Of a stretch of DNA of 64,000 nt, positions 29,410 through 41,372 are shown piece by piece (position 1 is the first letter of the stretch; every line of letters begins with the position of its first letter). Both the position numbers and the translations under genes were made by a program. Under the pieces are notes generated by a model. It did not search any database. It was not told where the DNA came from and saw only the letters and a program-made list of their open reading frames with translations. Source of the stretch: Erysipelotrichaceae bacterium (GTDB lineage: Bacteria; Bacillota_I; Bacilli_A; Erysipelotrichales; Erysipelotrichaceae). The DNA is taken from positions 1 to 64,000 of the forward strand of contig WSYG01000010.1 of NCBI GenBank assembly GCA_009773735.1, in the 5' to 3' direction.

Positions 29410-30048
29410 AAGGTCACGAACCAACTTTAAAAGATGAAGATGCTTTTTAGAATTTGGATTTTGAACCAGTATGTGCTCAAGTAAATATTGTTGATTTTTC
29501 AAATAATCTACGAAAACAGTATCCTTTAAATCTAATAGAAGCCCAAAATATGCTTGGGTTTCTTCAATATCCACGCATAATCCAGTGTAGAAATAGGATT
29601 GTACACAGTAGAAAAATCCATCATAGGTAATTTTCTCATGAATCATTGAGAATCCCATCAGCGCCATTTTAGATCTTAAAACATTAGATTTAGTATTGGC
29701 TTGAGTTATGATTTGACCAACCATCTTGAATCGATCAAAGTCTTGTTCAATGATTTTGATGATCAAATCCCCTCCCATCCCCGCGATGACGACACAATCT
29801 GGAATGATCTCATAGTTTTTTAGTCCATCACTTAAAACATAATTGATATTGTCAAAAACATTTGCTTGGGCAAATGTTTTTTTAGCTTGATCTAGAGGCT
29901 TTTGTCTGAAATCAGAAGCGATGACTCGTTTGGCTTTATTACTTTTTAATGCGTGTAATGCCAAATAACCATGATCTGATCCAATATCTGCCAAAAGTTC
30001 ACAAGGAATGATAAGGCTATGAATACAATCTAGACGTTTAGAAAGCAT
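29389..30048 (-). CDS. trmK: tRNA (adenine(22)-N(1))-methyltransferase
   Basis: LADIGSDHGYLALHAL, VIAGMGGDLIIKIIEQ; next to rpoD. Confidence 0.92.
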   Translation of the reverse strand: MLSKRLDCIHSLIIPCELLADIGSDHGYLALHALKSNKAKRVIASDFRQKPLDQAKKTFAQANVFDNINYVLSDGLKNYEIIPDCVVIAGMGGDLIIKIIEQDFDRFKMVGQIITQANTKSNVLRSKMALMGFSMIHEKITYDGFFYCVQSYFYTGLCVDIEETQAYFGLLLDLKDTVFVDYLKNQQYLLEHILVQNPNSKKHLHLLKLVRDLLDKRVD

Positions 30049-31763
30049 TAAACCTTATCCATGAAATCCCGTAGTCGTTTAGAACGATTGGGATGTTTGA
30101 GTTTTCTTAAGGCTTTGGCTTCGATTTGACGTATTCTTTCACGCGTTACATTAAAGAGTTTACCTACTTCTTCTAATGTACGAGTACGACCATCTATGAG
30201 GCCAAAACGCAATCTTAGTACTTTTTCTTCTCGCTCAGTCAAACCTTCTAGGACGGAGTTGATTTCGTCTTTTAGAAGCTGATTGTTGGCATATTCATCA
30301 GGTGACATCGCATCTTTATCTTCAATAAAATCGCCAAGATGACTATCATCTTCTTCACCGATCGGTGTTTCTAGAGAGACAGGTTCCATCGCAATCTTCT
30401 TGATTTCTCGAACTTTTTCGGAAGTTAAACGAGCCGTTGATTCGACTTTGTTGTTTTCTTCTATAATTTCTTTCGAGTCGATGTCATGACCGCTCTTCTT
30501 ATATTCCTTAATTTTATCGATGCCGATGTTTGCGGCTACAGCGATTTCTTCATCTGTTGGTTCACGATCATACAATTGAACCAGCGTACGTTGAATACGT
30601 GTTATCTTATTGATGGTTTCAACCATATGGACAGGAATACGAATGGTTCTGGCTTGATCCGCGATCGCTCTGGTAATGGCTTGTCTGATCCACCATGTTG
30701 CATAGGTGGAAAATTTAAAGCCTTTGGTATGATCAAACTTCTCAACTGCTTTGACCAAGCCCATATTACCCTCTTGAATCAAATCCAGAAAAAGCATACC
30801 ACGGCCTACATATTTCTTAGCAATGGAGACAACCAATCTTAAGTTCGCAGATATCAGCTCATCTTTTGCGTGATCACCGATCTTAAGTATCTTTTTGATG
30901 TCGGTGATTTCTTCTGTTTTTTGTGGATAATAAACAAACAGTGCATGTAAGAAAAACCGAGCCAACAAATTGTGTTCCAGTTCACTGTTGAATTCTGCCT
31001 TCAGTGTTTTCTTGATGATATAGCTTTCTCTTTTAAACAAAACTGCGAAGTCTTCAATTTCAGTAATCTCTAGATAATTATCTAAAGAATTGAAAGTATC
31101 AAATTGAACTAAATCATCAAGAATATCTTTGAATTGAGTATCAGTATGTTTATTGTAGGTTGTTTTAAAGTGGTGAAGGGCTTTCTCAAAATAGGAGTCC
31201 TTGTTTTCAACCAGATAAGTCTCGATTTTCTTGATATCTTCTTGGGATAAACTCAAAACATTTTGATTTTTCTTAGAGAAAACAGGGATCCTCGTAAAGA
31301 CATCCTTATATATTTCATTCAAAGCCGCTAAAGCACTGACCCCTTCCGCAATCTGAACCGCATATACGTTTTCAAGGGCAGTTGTTAATAACTCAACACG
31401 ACCAATTTCTTTAAGATATTGTTTTACAGGATCATTGACTCTGTTTTGAGTCGTCGCGTTATAATTAAGATCACTGATGGTTTCTTCTATCTCTTCACTT
31501 TCATCCAAATGTTCTTCTAAAGTATCGATTTCATCCTCTAGTAGAGTACTGACCAATTCAGTGTCTTCGACCAGTTCAACATCTTCAGTCAACTGAATGC
31601 CTTGTTTAAGTAAATCATCAAGAAAGCTTGAACTGTCTTCATCACTTAAGTTAAAATCTTCGAGTTCATTCAAGACTTGTTCATGAGTCAAAATGCCTTT
31701 GGTTTTATACTGATTCAGGAAATATGCTTTTAAATCTGTAATATTGGAGAATTTCTGTGACAT
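30048..31763 (-). CDS. rpoD: RNA polymerase primary sigma factor
   Basis: [67 protein letters not shown]; region 4 [13 protein letters not shown]...[28 protein letters not shown]. Confidence 0.97.
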   Translation of the reverse strand: MSQKFSNITDLKAYFLNQYKTKGILTHEQVLNELEDFNLSDEDSSSFLDDLLKQGIQLTEDVELVEDTELVSTLLEDEIDTLEEHLDESEEIEETISDLNYNATTQNRVNDPVKQYLKEIGRVELLTTALENVYAVQIAEGVSALAALNEIYKDVFTRIPVFSKKNQNVLSLSQEDIKKIETYLVENKDSYFEKALHHFKTTYNKHTDTQFKDILDDLVQFDTFNSLDNYLEITEIEDFAVLFKRESYIIKKTLKAEFNSELEHNLLARFFLHALFVYYPQKTEEITDIKKILKIGDHAKDELISANLRLVVSIAKKYVGRGMLFLDLIQEGNMGLVKAVEKFDHTKGFKFSTYATWWIRQAITRAIADQARTIRIPVHMVETINKITRIQRTLVQLYDREPTDEEIAVAANIGIDKIKEYKKSGHDIDSKEIIEENNKVESTARLTSEKVREIKKIAMEPVSLETPIGEEDDSHLGDFIEDKDAMSPDEYANNQLLKDEINSVLEGLTEREEKVLRLRFGLIDGRTRTLEEVGKLFNVTRERIRQIEAKALRKLKHPNRSKRLRDFMDKV

Positions 31764-31764
31764 A

Positions 31765-33534
31765 TTAAGCTCCTTTTATTTCTTTACGCAATGCTTGTCG
31801 TTCTTCCCTTAGCTGACTCATGGTTTTTAGATACCTTTGGTGCTCGTCAAAATCGAGTTCATTTTTGATCAGTTTTTTTATCTGATCCATTTTTTCATCC
31901 AACAGGCTTATCTTGACCTGAATCATAGCGTCGTTTAGAGAAACTTCATTGTAATCTTTATAATAGATTTCGTTGGCAGACAAGTCTGTCAGTAACCTTA
32001 GCATGCTTGAATCATCGATCGTATTGATGAAATCCGCAATCGTTAAGGTTTCATTCTTACGATAATAATCCATAATCAGCAAAGCACAGGTATTGTGTTG
32101 CGGATTGGGTAAGAAACCCAGTTTATCTTTGTAATCATCCACTGCTTTGATGCTTTTCAACATCATCCCAAGGATTTCAAAATCTGCCCATTGACGAATG
32201 TTGTTTTGCGATTTTGGTGCCATTGAACTCACAATCGGTCGAGTTTCAACGATGGGTTTAGAACTGAGCATTTTTAACTGCTCTTGAGCAAATCCAGTAG
32301 ATTCACTCAATTTATTCAATAAGTTACTTTGGTCGAATTCATCCTTGATGTTGGTTATCTCTTCCATCATCAATTTTGCGAATTCTTTTTTCTGCGTATA
32401 ATTATTCAAGTCGAATTTCTTTAAAAAGTAACTGAAGATAAAATCGGTGAAATTGATGTTTGTTGAAATCAAGGACCGTAAGGCTTCTAAAGATTTCTTT
32501 TGGGCAATTTCATCAGGATCAAGACCAGTATTGTTTAAGACAACTTCGACATTAAGCCGAAATGATCTTAACAACTTGCCAATTTTAAAAGTGGCATTTA
32601 ATCCTGCTTCATCCCCATCATAACACAATAAGACATTTGTAGATGCTTGTTGAATCAGGCGAATTTGATCTGAAGTACATGCTGTACCTAAGGTTGCGAC
32701 CACATTTGTGATCCCAGCACGATCAAATGCTAAGACATCGGTGACACCTTCCACCAAGATAATTTGCTTTTGTTTCTTACAGTTGGGTAAGGCGCGATGA
32801 TAATTATACAACAATTTTCCTTTAACATAGACAGGAGTTTCAGAAGAATTGACATATTTACTGCTTTCATTAAGATTAAGCGTTCTCGCACTAAACCCGA
32901 CTGGATTGCCTTGAGCATCATGGATTGGGAAAGTGATGCGGTTATAAAAAACATCCGAAGGTCCATTGTCGTTGATGCGAGACACGTTGGCACTGACACA
33001 TTCTTGAAGTGTAAAACCTTTTGCCTGTAAGAATTGGGTGGTTTGAGCTTTATCTAAATTAAGTCCAATTTCAAACTTCTTGATTTGTTCTTCATGTATT
33101 CCACGTTTGATCAAATAAGGTTTCGCGTTAATGGAATCATTGGTGTTGAGAAGATACTGTGTATAATTGATCATTTCTTTTAATAGTTTATGAAGTCGTT
33201 GATGCTCAGGATTGATTTGTGGTAGATCTGAGGTAGTGTTATCCTTAAGTGCATAATTGACATAATTCGCGACTTTAATGACAGCTTCAGAGAAACTGAT
33301 CTTTTCATAAGCCTTTACGAAGTTGAAGACATTGCCCCCTTCTCCGCACACAAAGCATTTATAGATTTGTTTATCAACAGAGATGGAAAGCGAAGGATCA
33401 TGGTCATCATGAAAAGGACAAACAGCCGCAAAATTCTTACCCTTTTTAACCAAAGGAATATAGCGTTGAATAATGTCGGCGATGTCGGCTTTTTGACGTA
33501 TCCCGTTGATGTCTTCTTCGCTGATTTTGCTCAC
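31765..33534 (-). CDS. dnaG: DNA primase
   Basis: [14 protein letters not shown]...[15 protein letters not shown] zinc finger; [31 protein letters not shown]. Confidence 0.96.
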   Translation of the reverse strand: MSKISEEDINGIRQKADIADIIQRYIPLVKKGKNFAAVCPFHDDHDPSLSISVDKQIYKCFVCGEGGNVFNFVKAYEKISFSEAVIKVANYVNYALKDNTTSDLPQINPEHQRLHKLLKEMINYTQYLLNTNDSINAKPYLIKRGIHEEQIKKFEIGLNLDKAQTTQFLQAKGFTLQECVSANVSRINDNGPSDVFYNRITFPIHDAQGNPVGFSARTLNLNESSKYVNSSETPVYVKGKLLYNYHRALPNCKKQKQIILVEGVTDVLAFDRAGITNVVATLGTACTSDQIRLIQQASTNVLLCYDGDEAGLNATFKIGKLLRSFRLNVEVVLNNTGLDPDEIAQKKSLEALRSLISTNINFTDFIFSYFLKKFDLNNYTQKKEFAKLMMEEITNIKDEFDQSNLLNKLSESTGFAQEQLKMLSSKPIVETRPIVSSMAPKSQNNIRQWADFEILGMMLKSIKAVDDYKDKLGFLPNPQHNTCALLIMDYYRKNETLTIADFINTIDDSSMLRLLTDLSANEIYYKDYNEVSLNDAMIQVKISLLDEKMDQIKKLIKNELDFDEHQRYLKTMSQLREERQALRKEIKGA

Positions 33535-33543
33535 AGTTCTCCT

Positions 33544-34914
33544 TTAAAATTTAATCCTTAATGCGATATAAGACTGTAGTTCATTAATCAATATGCGTTC
33601 TTGTTTCATAGAATCGCGTTCTCTGATGGTAACCATCCCATCATTGATAGAGTCAAAATCAACTGTGATGCAATACGGTGTCCCGATCGCATCTTGTCTG
33701 CGATAACGTTTCCCAATTGAACCAGCCTCATCATAATCGACCATAAAGTTTTCGGCTAGATTGGCTCTGATGACTTCAGCTTGATCAGAGAGTTGTTTGC
33801 TTAAAGGTAAGATGGCTGCTTTATATGGAGCCAAAGCAGGATGAAAATGCAAGACGACGCGTGTATCATTTTCGAGTTGCTCTTCTTCATAAGCATCGGT
33901 CAAGAAAGTTAAAAACAAGCGTTCAACCCCTACAGCTGGTTCAACACAATAAGGTATAAACTTTTCGTTGGTTATTGGATCTAGATACTCCATTGAAACT
34001 CCAGAGAATTTTTCATGTTGAGACAAATCATAGTTGGTTCTATCCGCAATGCCCCAGATTTCATCAAAACCCCATGGGAAACGATATTCGATATCACTTG
34101 TTCCGGTTGAATAATGAGATAATTCAGCCAATTCGTGTTCACGAATACGAAGATTTTCTGGTTTTACACCCAAATTCAACAACCAATTAAAACAAGTCTC
34201 TTTCCAATAGGCATACCAAGCTAAATCTTCACCAGGTTTACAGAAGAATTCTAACTCCATCTGTTCAAACTCACGGGTACGGAAAATAAAATTGCCAGGA
34301 GTGATTTCATTACGGAAAGATTTACCGATCTGACCTATACCAAACGGAATCTTTTTACGCATCGTACGCTGTATATTCTTAAAGTTAACAAACATCCCTT
34401 GAGCGGTTTCCGGTCTTAGGTAAATAACGCTTTTTGAGTCTTCGATGACCCCTTGAAACGTTTTAAACATCAAGTTGAATTGACGAATTTCAGTAAAATC
34501 ATGACCACCACAATTAGGACAAGCAATCCTATTTTCCTTGATGTAAGTTTCCATTTCTTCTTTTTTCATGGTTGATGCATTGATCGTGCCTTGGGCAAAC
34601 GCATCGATGAGTTTATCTGCTCTATGACGTGTTTTACATTGCTTACAGTCCATCAAAGGATCACTAAAGGTCTTAAGATGCCCAGATGCTTCCCACACTC
34701 TAGGATTCATTAAAATGGCAGACTGGAGTCCTACGTTGTATTTATTGGCCTGGATGAATTTCAACCACCACGCTTTTTTAATGTTGTCTTTAAGTTCGAT
34801 GCCTAAAGGACCAAAATCCCATGTATTGGCCAATCCTCCATAAATCTCAGAACCCGAATATACAAATCCTGTCGTTTTGGCATGATTGACAATGGTTTCA
34901 AAATTGACTGACAT
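33544..34914 (-). CDS. glyS: Glycyl-tRNA synthetase (homodimeric class II type)
   Basis: [60 protein letters not shown]. Confidence 0.95.
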   Translation of the reverse strand: MSVNFETIVNHAKTTGFVYSGSEIYGGLANTWDFGPLGIELKDNIKKAWWLKFIQANKYNVGLQSAILMNPRVWEASGHLKTFSDPLMDCKQCKTRHRADKLIDAFAQGTINASTMKKEEMETYIKENRIACPNCGGHDFTEIRQFNLMFKTFQGVIEDSKSVIYLRPETAQGMFVNFKNIQRTMRKKIPFGIGQIGKSFRNEITPGNFIFRTREFEQMELEFFCKPGEDLAWYAYWKETCFNWLLNLGVKPENLRIREHELAELSHYSTGTSDIEYRFPWGFDEIWGIADRTNYDLSQHEKFSGVSMEYLDPITNEKFIPYCVEPAVGVERLFLTFLTDAYEEEQLENDTRVVLHFHPALAPYKAAILPLSKQLSDQAEVIRANLAENFMVDYDEAGSIGKRYRRQDAIGTPYCITVDFDSINDGMVTIRERDSMKQERILINELQSYIALRIKF

Positions 34915-34931
34915 AGCTTTCTCCTTTATAT

Positions 34932-35684
34932 CTAGTTTATTATAGACCATTTCTCAAGGAATACCCAGGATTTCAGCGAAATGTTGGTATGAAATTTCAT
35001 GAAATCATAGAGATAATTGATCAGCGTTTTATCAGGTTCCTGATAATTTAAATAACGGTTGAAGTTATCTGGAGTTACTTTATTGACGATCCTAAAAGCA
35101 TATAAGAATTCAGTCGTAAAGACTTGGCTTTGGATCTCTTTTTGACAGTCAGAGCAGATGAATCCACCCTCTTCCATCGATATACTGTTGATTTGAGTTT
35201 CTGAACATAACGTACATTCATCAACCTGAGGTTCTACTCCAAGCCATCTTAACCCACTCACCAAGAAATAAGCGAGCACATGTTTACCTTTAGATGTTTG
35301 CTCAAGCGCATTCATACATTGAGTATATCCTTGATAAATGTCAATTGCCAAAGTCGGATCATAATTGTCATTTAGAAATTGTTCAGTCAATTCACTGATC
35401 ACACTCATGATGGTCTGTTTATTGATGTTTTCGCGCAAAGCACGATGGGACGTCTTTAATGAAGCACTATGCAAGATCTGAAGTTTACTTCCCTCTTTTT
35501 CATCATACGTAAACGTACTTTCAGAAAAAGGCAAACAAGAGGCCGCATTTTTACTTTCGTTTTTAAGTAAACCTTTCGCAATAAAAGTTACGATCCCCTT
35601 TTCTAAACTAAATGTTTTCAATAAGGCATCATTTTCTTTATAATCATTTTGACTGAGCACATAAACGTTAAGCACATCATTCAT
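34932..35684 (-). CDS. recO: DNA repair protein RecO
   Basis: N-terminal OB fold; CTLC...CSDC zinc motif; era-recO synteny. Confidence 0.9.
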   Translation of the reverse strand: MNDVLNVYVLSQNDYKENDALLKTFSLEKGIVTFIAKGLLKNESKNAASCLPFSESTFTYDEKEGSKLQILHSASLKTSHRALRENINKQTIMSVISELTEQFLNDNYDPTLAIDIYQGYTQCMNALEQTSKGKHVLAYFLVSGLRWLGVEPQVDECTLCSETQINSISMEEGGFICSDCQKEIQSQVFTTEFLYAFRIVNKVTPDNFNRYLNYQEPDKTLINYLYDFMKFHTNISLKSWVFLEKWSIIN

Positions 35685-36576
35685 TGTAGTCAGATCCTGT
35701 GTTTTGCTTGTTGATGGCGTTCAATTTTTGGGTTGAATTGCGCCAGTTTTTTTCAACTTTGACCATCAAATCGAGATATATATTTTTACCAAGTCGTTTT
35801 TCTAGTATGGCACGTGCTCCAGAACCGATGGCTTTAATTTTTTGACCTTGTTTTCCAATGATGATTGATTTTTGTGAATCTCGTTCAACCAAAATACTGG
35901 CTTGTATCAAGATGGAATGTTTATCTTCCTTAAAGTTATCGATCAGTATCGCTACAGAGTGAGGAATCTCTTCGGAGGTTGAAATTAGGATTTGCTCACG
36001 TATGATCTCTGTGATAAAGAACTGTTCTGGAAACTCAGTGATCATATCTGTTGGATAAAGAGCCTCGCCTTCTGGTAAATAATCAAGAGTTACTTTTAGT
36101 AAAGTTTCGACATTATCATTGGTGATTGCACTGACCGGAATGATTTCACTGAATAAGTCGGTTTTATTGAGTTCTGTCAACTTAACGATCATCTGTTCTC
36201 TGGTCAAAAGATCGATTTTATTGAATATCAAAAAGATTGGAATATTTTCTCTTTTTATAAGATCTAAAACAAATTGATCACCTTGGCCAAATGCCTGAGT
36301 AGCATCTAAAAGAAAATACACCACATCAACCCCATCCATCGCGGATACCGCTGTTTTATTAAGCTGTTTACCCAATTCATGCAAAGGTTTATGAATGCCT
36401 GGCGTATCGATAAAAATGATTTGAGCATTTTCTGTCGATAAAATTGCCTTGATGCTGTTTCGTGTTGTTTGTGCTTTATCAGATACAATCGATATTTTAT
36501 CTTTCATGATCTGATTCAACAAAGTGCTCTTACCGGCGTTAGGTCGACCGATCAAAGCAACAAATCCGACTTTCAT
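35677..36576 (-). CDS. era: GTPase Era
   Basis: ALIGRPNAGKSTLLNQIMKDKISIVSDKAQTTRNSI; C-terminal KH domain KSIIIGKQGQKIKAIGSGARAILE. Confidence 0.97.
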   Translation of the reverse strand: MKVGFVALIGRPNAGKSTLLNQIMKDKISIVSDKAQTTRNSIKAILSTENAQIIFIDTPGIHKPLHELGKQLNKTAVSAMDGVDVVYFLLDATQAFGQGDQFVLDLIKRENIPIFLIFNKIDLLTREQMIVKLTELNKTDLFSEIIPVSAITNDNVETLLKVTLDYLPEGEALYPTDMITEFPEQFFITEIIREQILISTSEEIPHSVAILIDNFKEDKHSILIQASILVERDSQKSIIIGKQGQKIKAIGSGARAILEKRLGKNIYLDLMVKVEKNWRNSTQKLNAINKQNTGSDYNE

Positions 36577-36971
36577 TAAAGGTCCTCTTGAGTAAAACGC
36601 ATCGGTAAAAGTTCAGCGACAGATTTGATCACTGTCTCTTTACCGTTGGATAAGATAATTGGACAATGTTCATCGATGAGCTCTGATAATACCTGACGAC
36701 AGATCCCACATGGTGCTCCAATTCGATGACCATTGGATACGATCGCTATGGCTTTAATATCGTCTTTTCGATAACCATGAGAATATGCCGCAAATATTGC
36801 ACTACGTTCACCGCAATTGGTAGCTCCAAAGGATGCATTCTCAATATTTGCCCCAATAAAAGTTTTGTTGTCTTTGGTTAAAACACAAGCACCAACATGG
36901 TAATGCGAATATGGAGCATATGCATGATCCATAGCTTCAAATGCTAATTTAAGTAAATCTTCGTTATTCAT
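36576..36971 (-). CDS. cdd: Cytidine deaminase
   Basis: APYSHYHVGACVLT; NIENASFGATNCGERSAIFAA; PCGICRQVLSEL. Confidence 0.95.
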   Translation of the reverse strand: MNNEDLLKLAFEAMDHAYAPYSHYHVGACVLTKDNKTFIGANIENASFGATNCGERSAIFAAYSHGYRKDDIKAIAIVSNGHRIGAPCGICRQVLSELIDEHCPIILSNGKETVIKSVAELLPMRFTQEDL

Positions 36972-36983
36972 ATCATCCTCCTC

Positions 36984-37352
36984 CTAGATGTGGTTAAGCA
37001 CAAACATAATGCCAATGATCAAAGCAATTAAAGCACTAAATCCTACAGAAGCAGCCCCAAGATCTTTAGCAGCCTTGGCTTGTTTAGAAAAACGCGAATC
37101 TAAATGATCGATCATGTTCTCAACCGCACTGTTAAGATACTCAAAACAGATGACCATCCCAATACAAACCATCAGGATGCTTATTTCAATGACCGTAAAT
37201 TGAAATATCAGCGAAATAACCAATGCAATAGCCGCAAACACAAACTGAAGTTGAATGCTGAAATCATGCAGTATCCCGTCGATCAAACCGGCAAATGCAT
37301 AATAGAATTTCTTATAGATACGTACTAGAGCATTATCTGGATGCGATGTCAT
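36984..37352 (-). CDS. dgkA: Undecaprenol/diacylglycerol kinase (DgkA family)
   Basis: FEYLNSAVENMIDHLDSRFSKQAKAAKDLGAASVGFSALIALIIG. Confidence 0.92.
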   Translation of the reverse strand: MTSHPDNALVRIYKKFYYAFAGLIDGILHDFSIQLQFVFAAIALVISLIFQFTVIEISILMVCIGMVICFEYLNSAVENMIDHLDSRFSKQAKAAKDLGAASVGFSALIALIIGIMFVLNHI

Positions 37353-37782
37353 TTAAAATCTCCTTTTGTAAATCAAACATTTCTGCTTCATCCTTTGGAT
37401 TCATATGGTCATATCCAAGTAAATGCAATAGACCATGAGTGATTAAAAACAAGTACTCACGTTCTGCACTATGACCATAATCTAAGGCTTGCTTAACCAC
37501 AAAGTCTAAGTTGATAAAGATGTCTCCAATCTCATCTGAGAATTCATGATAAGCTTGTATGCCATCGTTATAAGCAAAACTGATCACATCCGTTGGTTGA
37601 TCTAATTTACGATAATCACGATTTATAAGTTGTATGGTCTCACTATCGACCAAAACAACCGAATAAGTGAATCGAACAGGCAAATCTAGAAGTCGCGTTA
37701 CTTTAGAATTGATCTTTGTTATTCTTGGTTTTAGAGATGTATAGTTTTTGTTTTCTGTTTGATTGATAATGGTTGTTTTCAC
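37333..37782 (-). CDS. ybeY: Endoribonuclease YbeY
   Basis: PTDVISFAYNDG; HGLLHLLGYDHMNPKDEAEMF. Confidence 0.94.
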   Translation of the reverse strand: MKTTIINQTENKNYTSLKPRITKINSKVTRLLDLPVRFTYSVVLVDSETIQLINRDYRKLDQPTDVISFAYNDGIQAYHEFSDEIGDIFINLDFVVKQALDYGHSAEREYLFLITHGLLHLLGYDHMNPKDEAEMFDLQKEILNDIASR

Positions 37783-37912
37783 TGCTTAATTATAACATAG
37801 TCCTTTAACTCATTATTTTAGCTTTCTCATAAATCATGTGTAAATAGACAGGGTTTTGTTAAAATAACTAGCAAGGGGTTTGAAATGTTATAATGACAGA
37901 CTGTGAAGCGAT

Positions 37913-37970
37913 GATGATTTAGGTAATTTCAAATTAATTAATTTTGAAAAGTTAAAAAGTACGAATCATC
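37913..37970. repeat. Nested inverted repeats in ybeY-phoH intergenic region
   Basis: GATGATT (37913-37919)...AATCATC (37964-37970) enclosing near-palindrome TTTCAAATTAATTAATTTTGAAA (37927-37949). Confidence 0.5.
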
Positions 37971-38011
37971 TTTGAAACGAATAAAGAGGAAAACTAAAAA
38001 GTATGCACGAT

Positions 38012-38962
38012 CTATTTTTTTGTATATGCTTCGATCACGATTTGAACTAACGGGTTTCTTACGATATCGATTGGGGTCAATTCAACAAATCCAATGTCCT
38101 TTTTACCCTTTAACAGTCTTAATGCTTGGATGAAACCTGAGTCTTGTTTAAGGTCGATTTGGGTAGTATCCCCATTGATGATGATCTTGGTCCTAAATCC
38201 CATTCTCGTCAATACCATCAGCATTTGACTCTTGGTCGTATTCTGTGCTTCATCCAATATCACAAACGCATCTTCTAACGTACGACCTCTCATATAGGCC
38301 ATAGGCGCGATTTCAATGGTTCCCTTCTCAATGTACTTCTGGACTTGTTCGTTGCCTAAAAGGTCATTTAAGCCGTCATACAAGGGACGTAAATAAGGAT
38401 CTACTTTCTCTTTGATTTCACCAGGCAGGAAACCTAAGGATTCTCCTGCTTCTACGATGGGTCTTGTTAATACGATTCTTTTGATGTCTCCCTTTTTAAG
38501 CAAATCTACTGCGTACACAACCGATAAATAAGTTTTACCTGTACCTGCTGGTCCAGAAACAAAAACCATGTCATAATGAGCCATGGCTTCCATCATTTTT
38601 TGTTGGCCTAAAGTCTTGATTGAAATCGGTTTATTTAAAGCTGTACGACCTATAATCTTACTATTGAGTTTAAAAAATGATTCCTCGGTATTGTTGATGA
38701 CACAGTGTGATAGGTAAATGATGTCTCGTTCATCGGGTGTTTTGCCCATCTTGATCCAGCGAATCAAACCGTTCAGTGTTCGTTTAAGATGATCGGTGGT
38801 GTTTTCATCTAAAGAATCTAGGATCAATGCATTGTCTCTGATCACAAAATCAACATTAAATACCTGTTTAAGCAATCTTAAGTTTTCGTCCTGATGACCG
38901 CATAAGGTCTGAAACTCTTCAAAAGTACATTCATCAAGCGCTAAACTGTTTTTGTGGATCAA
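38012..38962 (-). CDS. phoH: PhoH family ATPase
   Basis: VSGPAGTGKTYLSVVYAVDLLKKG; LTRPIVEAGESLGFLPGEIKEKVDPYLRPLYDGL; AFVILDEAQNTTKSQM. Confidence 0.95.
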   Translation of the reverse strand: MIHKNSLALDECTFEEFQTLCGHQDENLRLLKQVFNVDFVIRDNALILDSLDENTTDHLKRTLNGLIRWIKMGKTPDERDIIYLSHCVINNTEESFFKLNSKIIGRTALNKPISIKTLGQQKMMEAMAHYDMVFVSGPAGTGKTYLSVVYAVDLLKKGDIKRIVLTRPIVEAGESLGFLPGEIKEKVDPYLRPLYDGLNDLLGNEQVQKYIEKGTIEIAPMAYMRGRTLEDAFVILDEAQNTTKSQMLMVLTRMGFRTKIIINGDTTQIDLKQDSGFIQALRLLKGKKDIGFVELTPIDIVRNPLVQIVIEAYTKK

Positions 38963-39003
38963 TGGGGTTCCTCATCATTCTTACATCTCTATTATAAATA
39001 AAA

Positions 39004-39022
39004 AAGAAGCCAGTGGCTTCTT
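39004..39022 (-). terminator. Terminator downstream of rpsU
   Basis: Minus strand AAGAAGCCACTGGCTTCTTTTTT. Confidence 0.75.
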
Positions 39023-39200
39023 ATTTTTTGCGGCTTGCTTTGCGAGCTGCTAGAGATTTGAGTTTGCGTTTGACACCCGGTTTAACATAGTATTCTCTTT
39101 TGCGGGTTTCAGCTAAAGTACCGTTGCGAGAGACACTTCTTTTAAAGCGGCGCAGAGCATCATCAAGATTCTCATTATCTTTTAAGACTATACGTGGCAT
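39021..39200 (-). CDS. rpsU: 30S ribosomal protein S21
   Basis: Minus translation [59 protein letters not shown]; not in the supplied ORF track. Confidence 0.96.
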   Translation of the reverse strand: MPRIVLKDNENLDDALRRFKRSVSRNGTLAETRKREYYVKPGVKRKLKSLAARKASRKK

Positions 39201-39259
39201 TTACATCCCTCCCTTCGGCACGTTTACAATTATAACCAACTAATTTGATTAAATCAAGT

Positions 39260-39919
39260 TTAATATGCAGTCTTCATCTCAGTTTGGGTCATTAATGCGA
39301 CTCCACCGGATGTTCCGATACGATTGGCACCTGCTTCGATCATCGCATTGACGTCTTCTAAGGTTCTGACACCGCCTGCTGCTTTAACCAATGCTTTACC
39401 ATTCACCGTCTCTTTCATCAGTATAACGTCAGCGACAGTTGCTCCTGCGGTTGAAAAACCCGTGGATGTTTTAACGAAATGAGCTTTGGCTTTAACGGCC
39501 AACAGACACGCTCTAATCTTTTCTTCATCGGTCAATAAGCATGTTTCAATGATAACTTTCACTGTTAAACCACCTGTCGCGTTAACAACAGCAACAATAT
39601 CTTCTTCAACAAGATCATTGTTTTTGTCTTTTAGAGCACCGATATTAATGACCATATCGAATTCTTCAGCGCCTTCAAACAAAGCCTGATGCGCTTCAAA
39701 AGCTTTGGTTTCAGTTGTGGTTGAACCTAAAGGAAACCCAATGGCAACACAAACTTTAACTTTAGAGCCCAATAGTGCTTCTTTACACGTCTTGACCCAA
39801 GTTGGCATAACACAGACGGATGCGAATTCATATTGTCTGGCTTCTTCACACAACTTTAAGATCTGATCCTTCGTAGCGTTTTGTTTCAATAAGGTATGAT
39901 CGATATACGAGTTAATCAT
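39260..39919 (-). CDS. deoC: Deoxyribose-phosphate aldolase
   Basis: [66 protein letters not shown]. Confidence 0.95.
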   Translation of the reverse strand: MINSYIDHTLLKQNATKDQILKLCEEARQYEFASVCVMPTWVKTCKEALLGSKVKVCVAIGFPLGSTTTETKAFEAHQALFEGAEEFDMVINIGALKDKNNDLVEEDIVAVVNATGGLTVKVIIETCLLTDEEKIRACLLAVKAKAHFVKTSTGFSTAGATVADVILMKETVNGKALVKAAGGVRTLEDVNAMIEAGANRIGTSGGVALMTQTEMKTAY

Positions 39920-41372
39920 GATGTTTCTCCTTTTCATCATTTAATCTGTCTAAAATCTCTTCACAGACTACTATATCACCCGGCCACGGTTCTTTACCAT
40001 TGGCACGGTGGATAAAATCTTCATGGCCTTTACCTAAAATCATGACTGTATCATTGATATTGGCCAATTCTAAGGCTTGCCTAATCGCATCGTATCGATC
40101 CAATATGATCAGATATCGAGAATTCTTAATTCCAGAAGCAATTTGTTCAAGAATACCTAAGGAATTCTCAGTTCGAGGATCTTCCTCAGCCAAGATGATG
40201 TTGGTGCAATACTTTTCCGCAACAGCACCTAAAATAGGTCTTTTCTTTGTATCACGAAGACCCGTCGCACCAAACACAACAATGATCTTATTCTCTTTAT
40301 TGGTTACGATTTTCGCATAATCAAAGACTTTTTCGAAACCGTCTGGAGTATGGGCATAATCGACAATGACTCTAAAGGGTTGTCCTCTTTTGACTTGCTG
40401 TAAACGTCCTTTAACTTGCGGAAGTTGCTTAACATTTTCAATGATAATTGGGATTCGCATCCCATTAAGATGACACGTTGCGATGACTGCCAACAAATTG
40501 TGAACATTGAACATGCCCAACAAACTTGTGACCACAGGATATGTCTTCTCTTGTACAACCAAGTCAAACTGCGTACAATCATCTTTGAATTGAACATTAT
40601 TGGCTTTATAATCAGCATCTGTAGTGATACCATAGGTTTTCTTTTTACAAGTCAATTCATCTTTCAATCTTAATCCATAAGGATCATCAATGTTTAAAAC
40701 AGCATAACCATCATTATTAAGCAAGCCAAAGATTTTCTTCTTTGCCTGATAGTAATTCTCCATGGTTCCGTGGTAATCAAGATGATCATGGGTCAAATTG
40801 GTAAAAACAGCTGTTTTTAAACGTAAAGCGTCTACTCGATGTTGCTCCAAACCTTGACTGGAAATTTCAATAGCAACAGCTTTCATTTTAAATTTGGCCA
40901 TTTTAGCTAAGATCTCATTCAGTTGAATGACTTCAGGTGTCGTAAAATCAGGTTTTTCAACTACATTTGCGTACTCTAATCCGATGGTTCCAATATAACC
41001 ACAGCTTAAATAGTTAGAATAAACGTGTTTTATAACTTTCGCGATCGTTGTTTTACCATTAGTTCCTGTAACTCCAAAAAGTCTCATTTTCTCTGATGGG
41101 TGATCATAAAAGATCGTAGCGGCTTTATTAAGAGCGGTATAAACATCATCGACTTTGACATACTCTACGAACGGGATATAATTTGCGAGCTCATCACTGT
41201 GAACGATGGCTACTGCGCCATTTTCAACGGCTTGATTCACATGACTGTGTCCATCATGCTTCATCCCTTTTAAACAGAAAAAGAGTGAATTGGCTTGTAG
41301 TTTTCTAGAATCAGACATTAAATAATCGATATCGATTGGTTTGGCATTTTTAAATAGTGTGTTTAGTTTCAT
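39912..41372 (-). CDS. murE: UDP-N-acetylmuramyl-tripeptide synthetase (MurE)
   Basis: [74 protein letters not shown]. Confidence 0.93.
   Translation of the reverse strand: MKLNTLFKNAKPIDIDYLMSDSRKLQANSLFFCLKGMKHDGHSHVNQAVENGAVAIVHSDELANYIPFVEYVKVDDVYTALNKAATIFYDHPSEKMRLFGVTGTNGKTTIAKVIKHVYSNYLSCGYIGTIGLEYANVVEKPDFTTPEVIQLNEILAKMAKFKMKAVAIEISSQGLEQHRVDALRLKTAVFTNLTHDHLDYHGTMENYYQAKKKIFGLLNNDGYAVLNIDDPYGLRLKDELTCKKKTYGITTDADYKANNVQFKDDCTQFDLVVQEKTYPVVTSLLGMFNVHNLLAVIATCHLNGMRIPIIIENVKQLPQVKGRLQQVKRGQPFRVIVDYAHTPDGFEKVFDYAKIVTNKENKIIVVFGATGLRDTKKRPILGAVAEKYCTNIILAEEDPRTENSLGILEQIASGIKNSRYLIILDRYDAIRQALELANINDTVMILGKGHEDFIHRANGKEPWPGDIVVCEEILDRLNDEKEKHHD

Noticed and set aside
30486-30842. 118-aa plus-strand ORF
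   Set aside because: Fully antisense to highly conserved rpoD; looks like a shadow ORF with no recognisable domain.
34914-35000. Possible glycine T-box upstream of glyS
   Set aside because: glyS starts within about 20 bp of the recO stop; no room for a leader and no T-box motif.
37990-38050. Short plus-strand ORF ATGCACGATCTATTTTTTTGT... (MHDLFFCICFDHDLN) with an AGAGGAAAA-like SD
   Set aside because: Overlaps the phoH 3' end and is too short to distinguish from chance; kept only as part of the intergenic finding.
40000-40633. Overlapping ORFs of 106, 109 and 85 aa within murE on both strands
   Set aside because: All lie inside confidently assigned murE; no start context or motif support.
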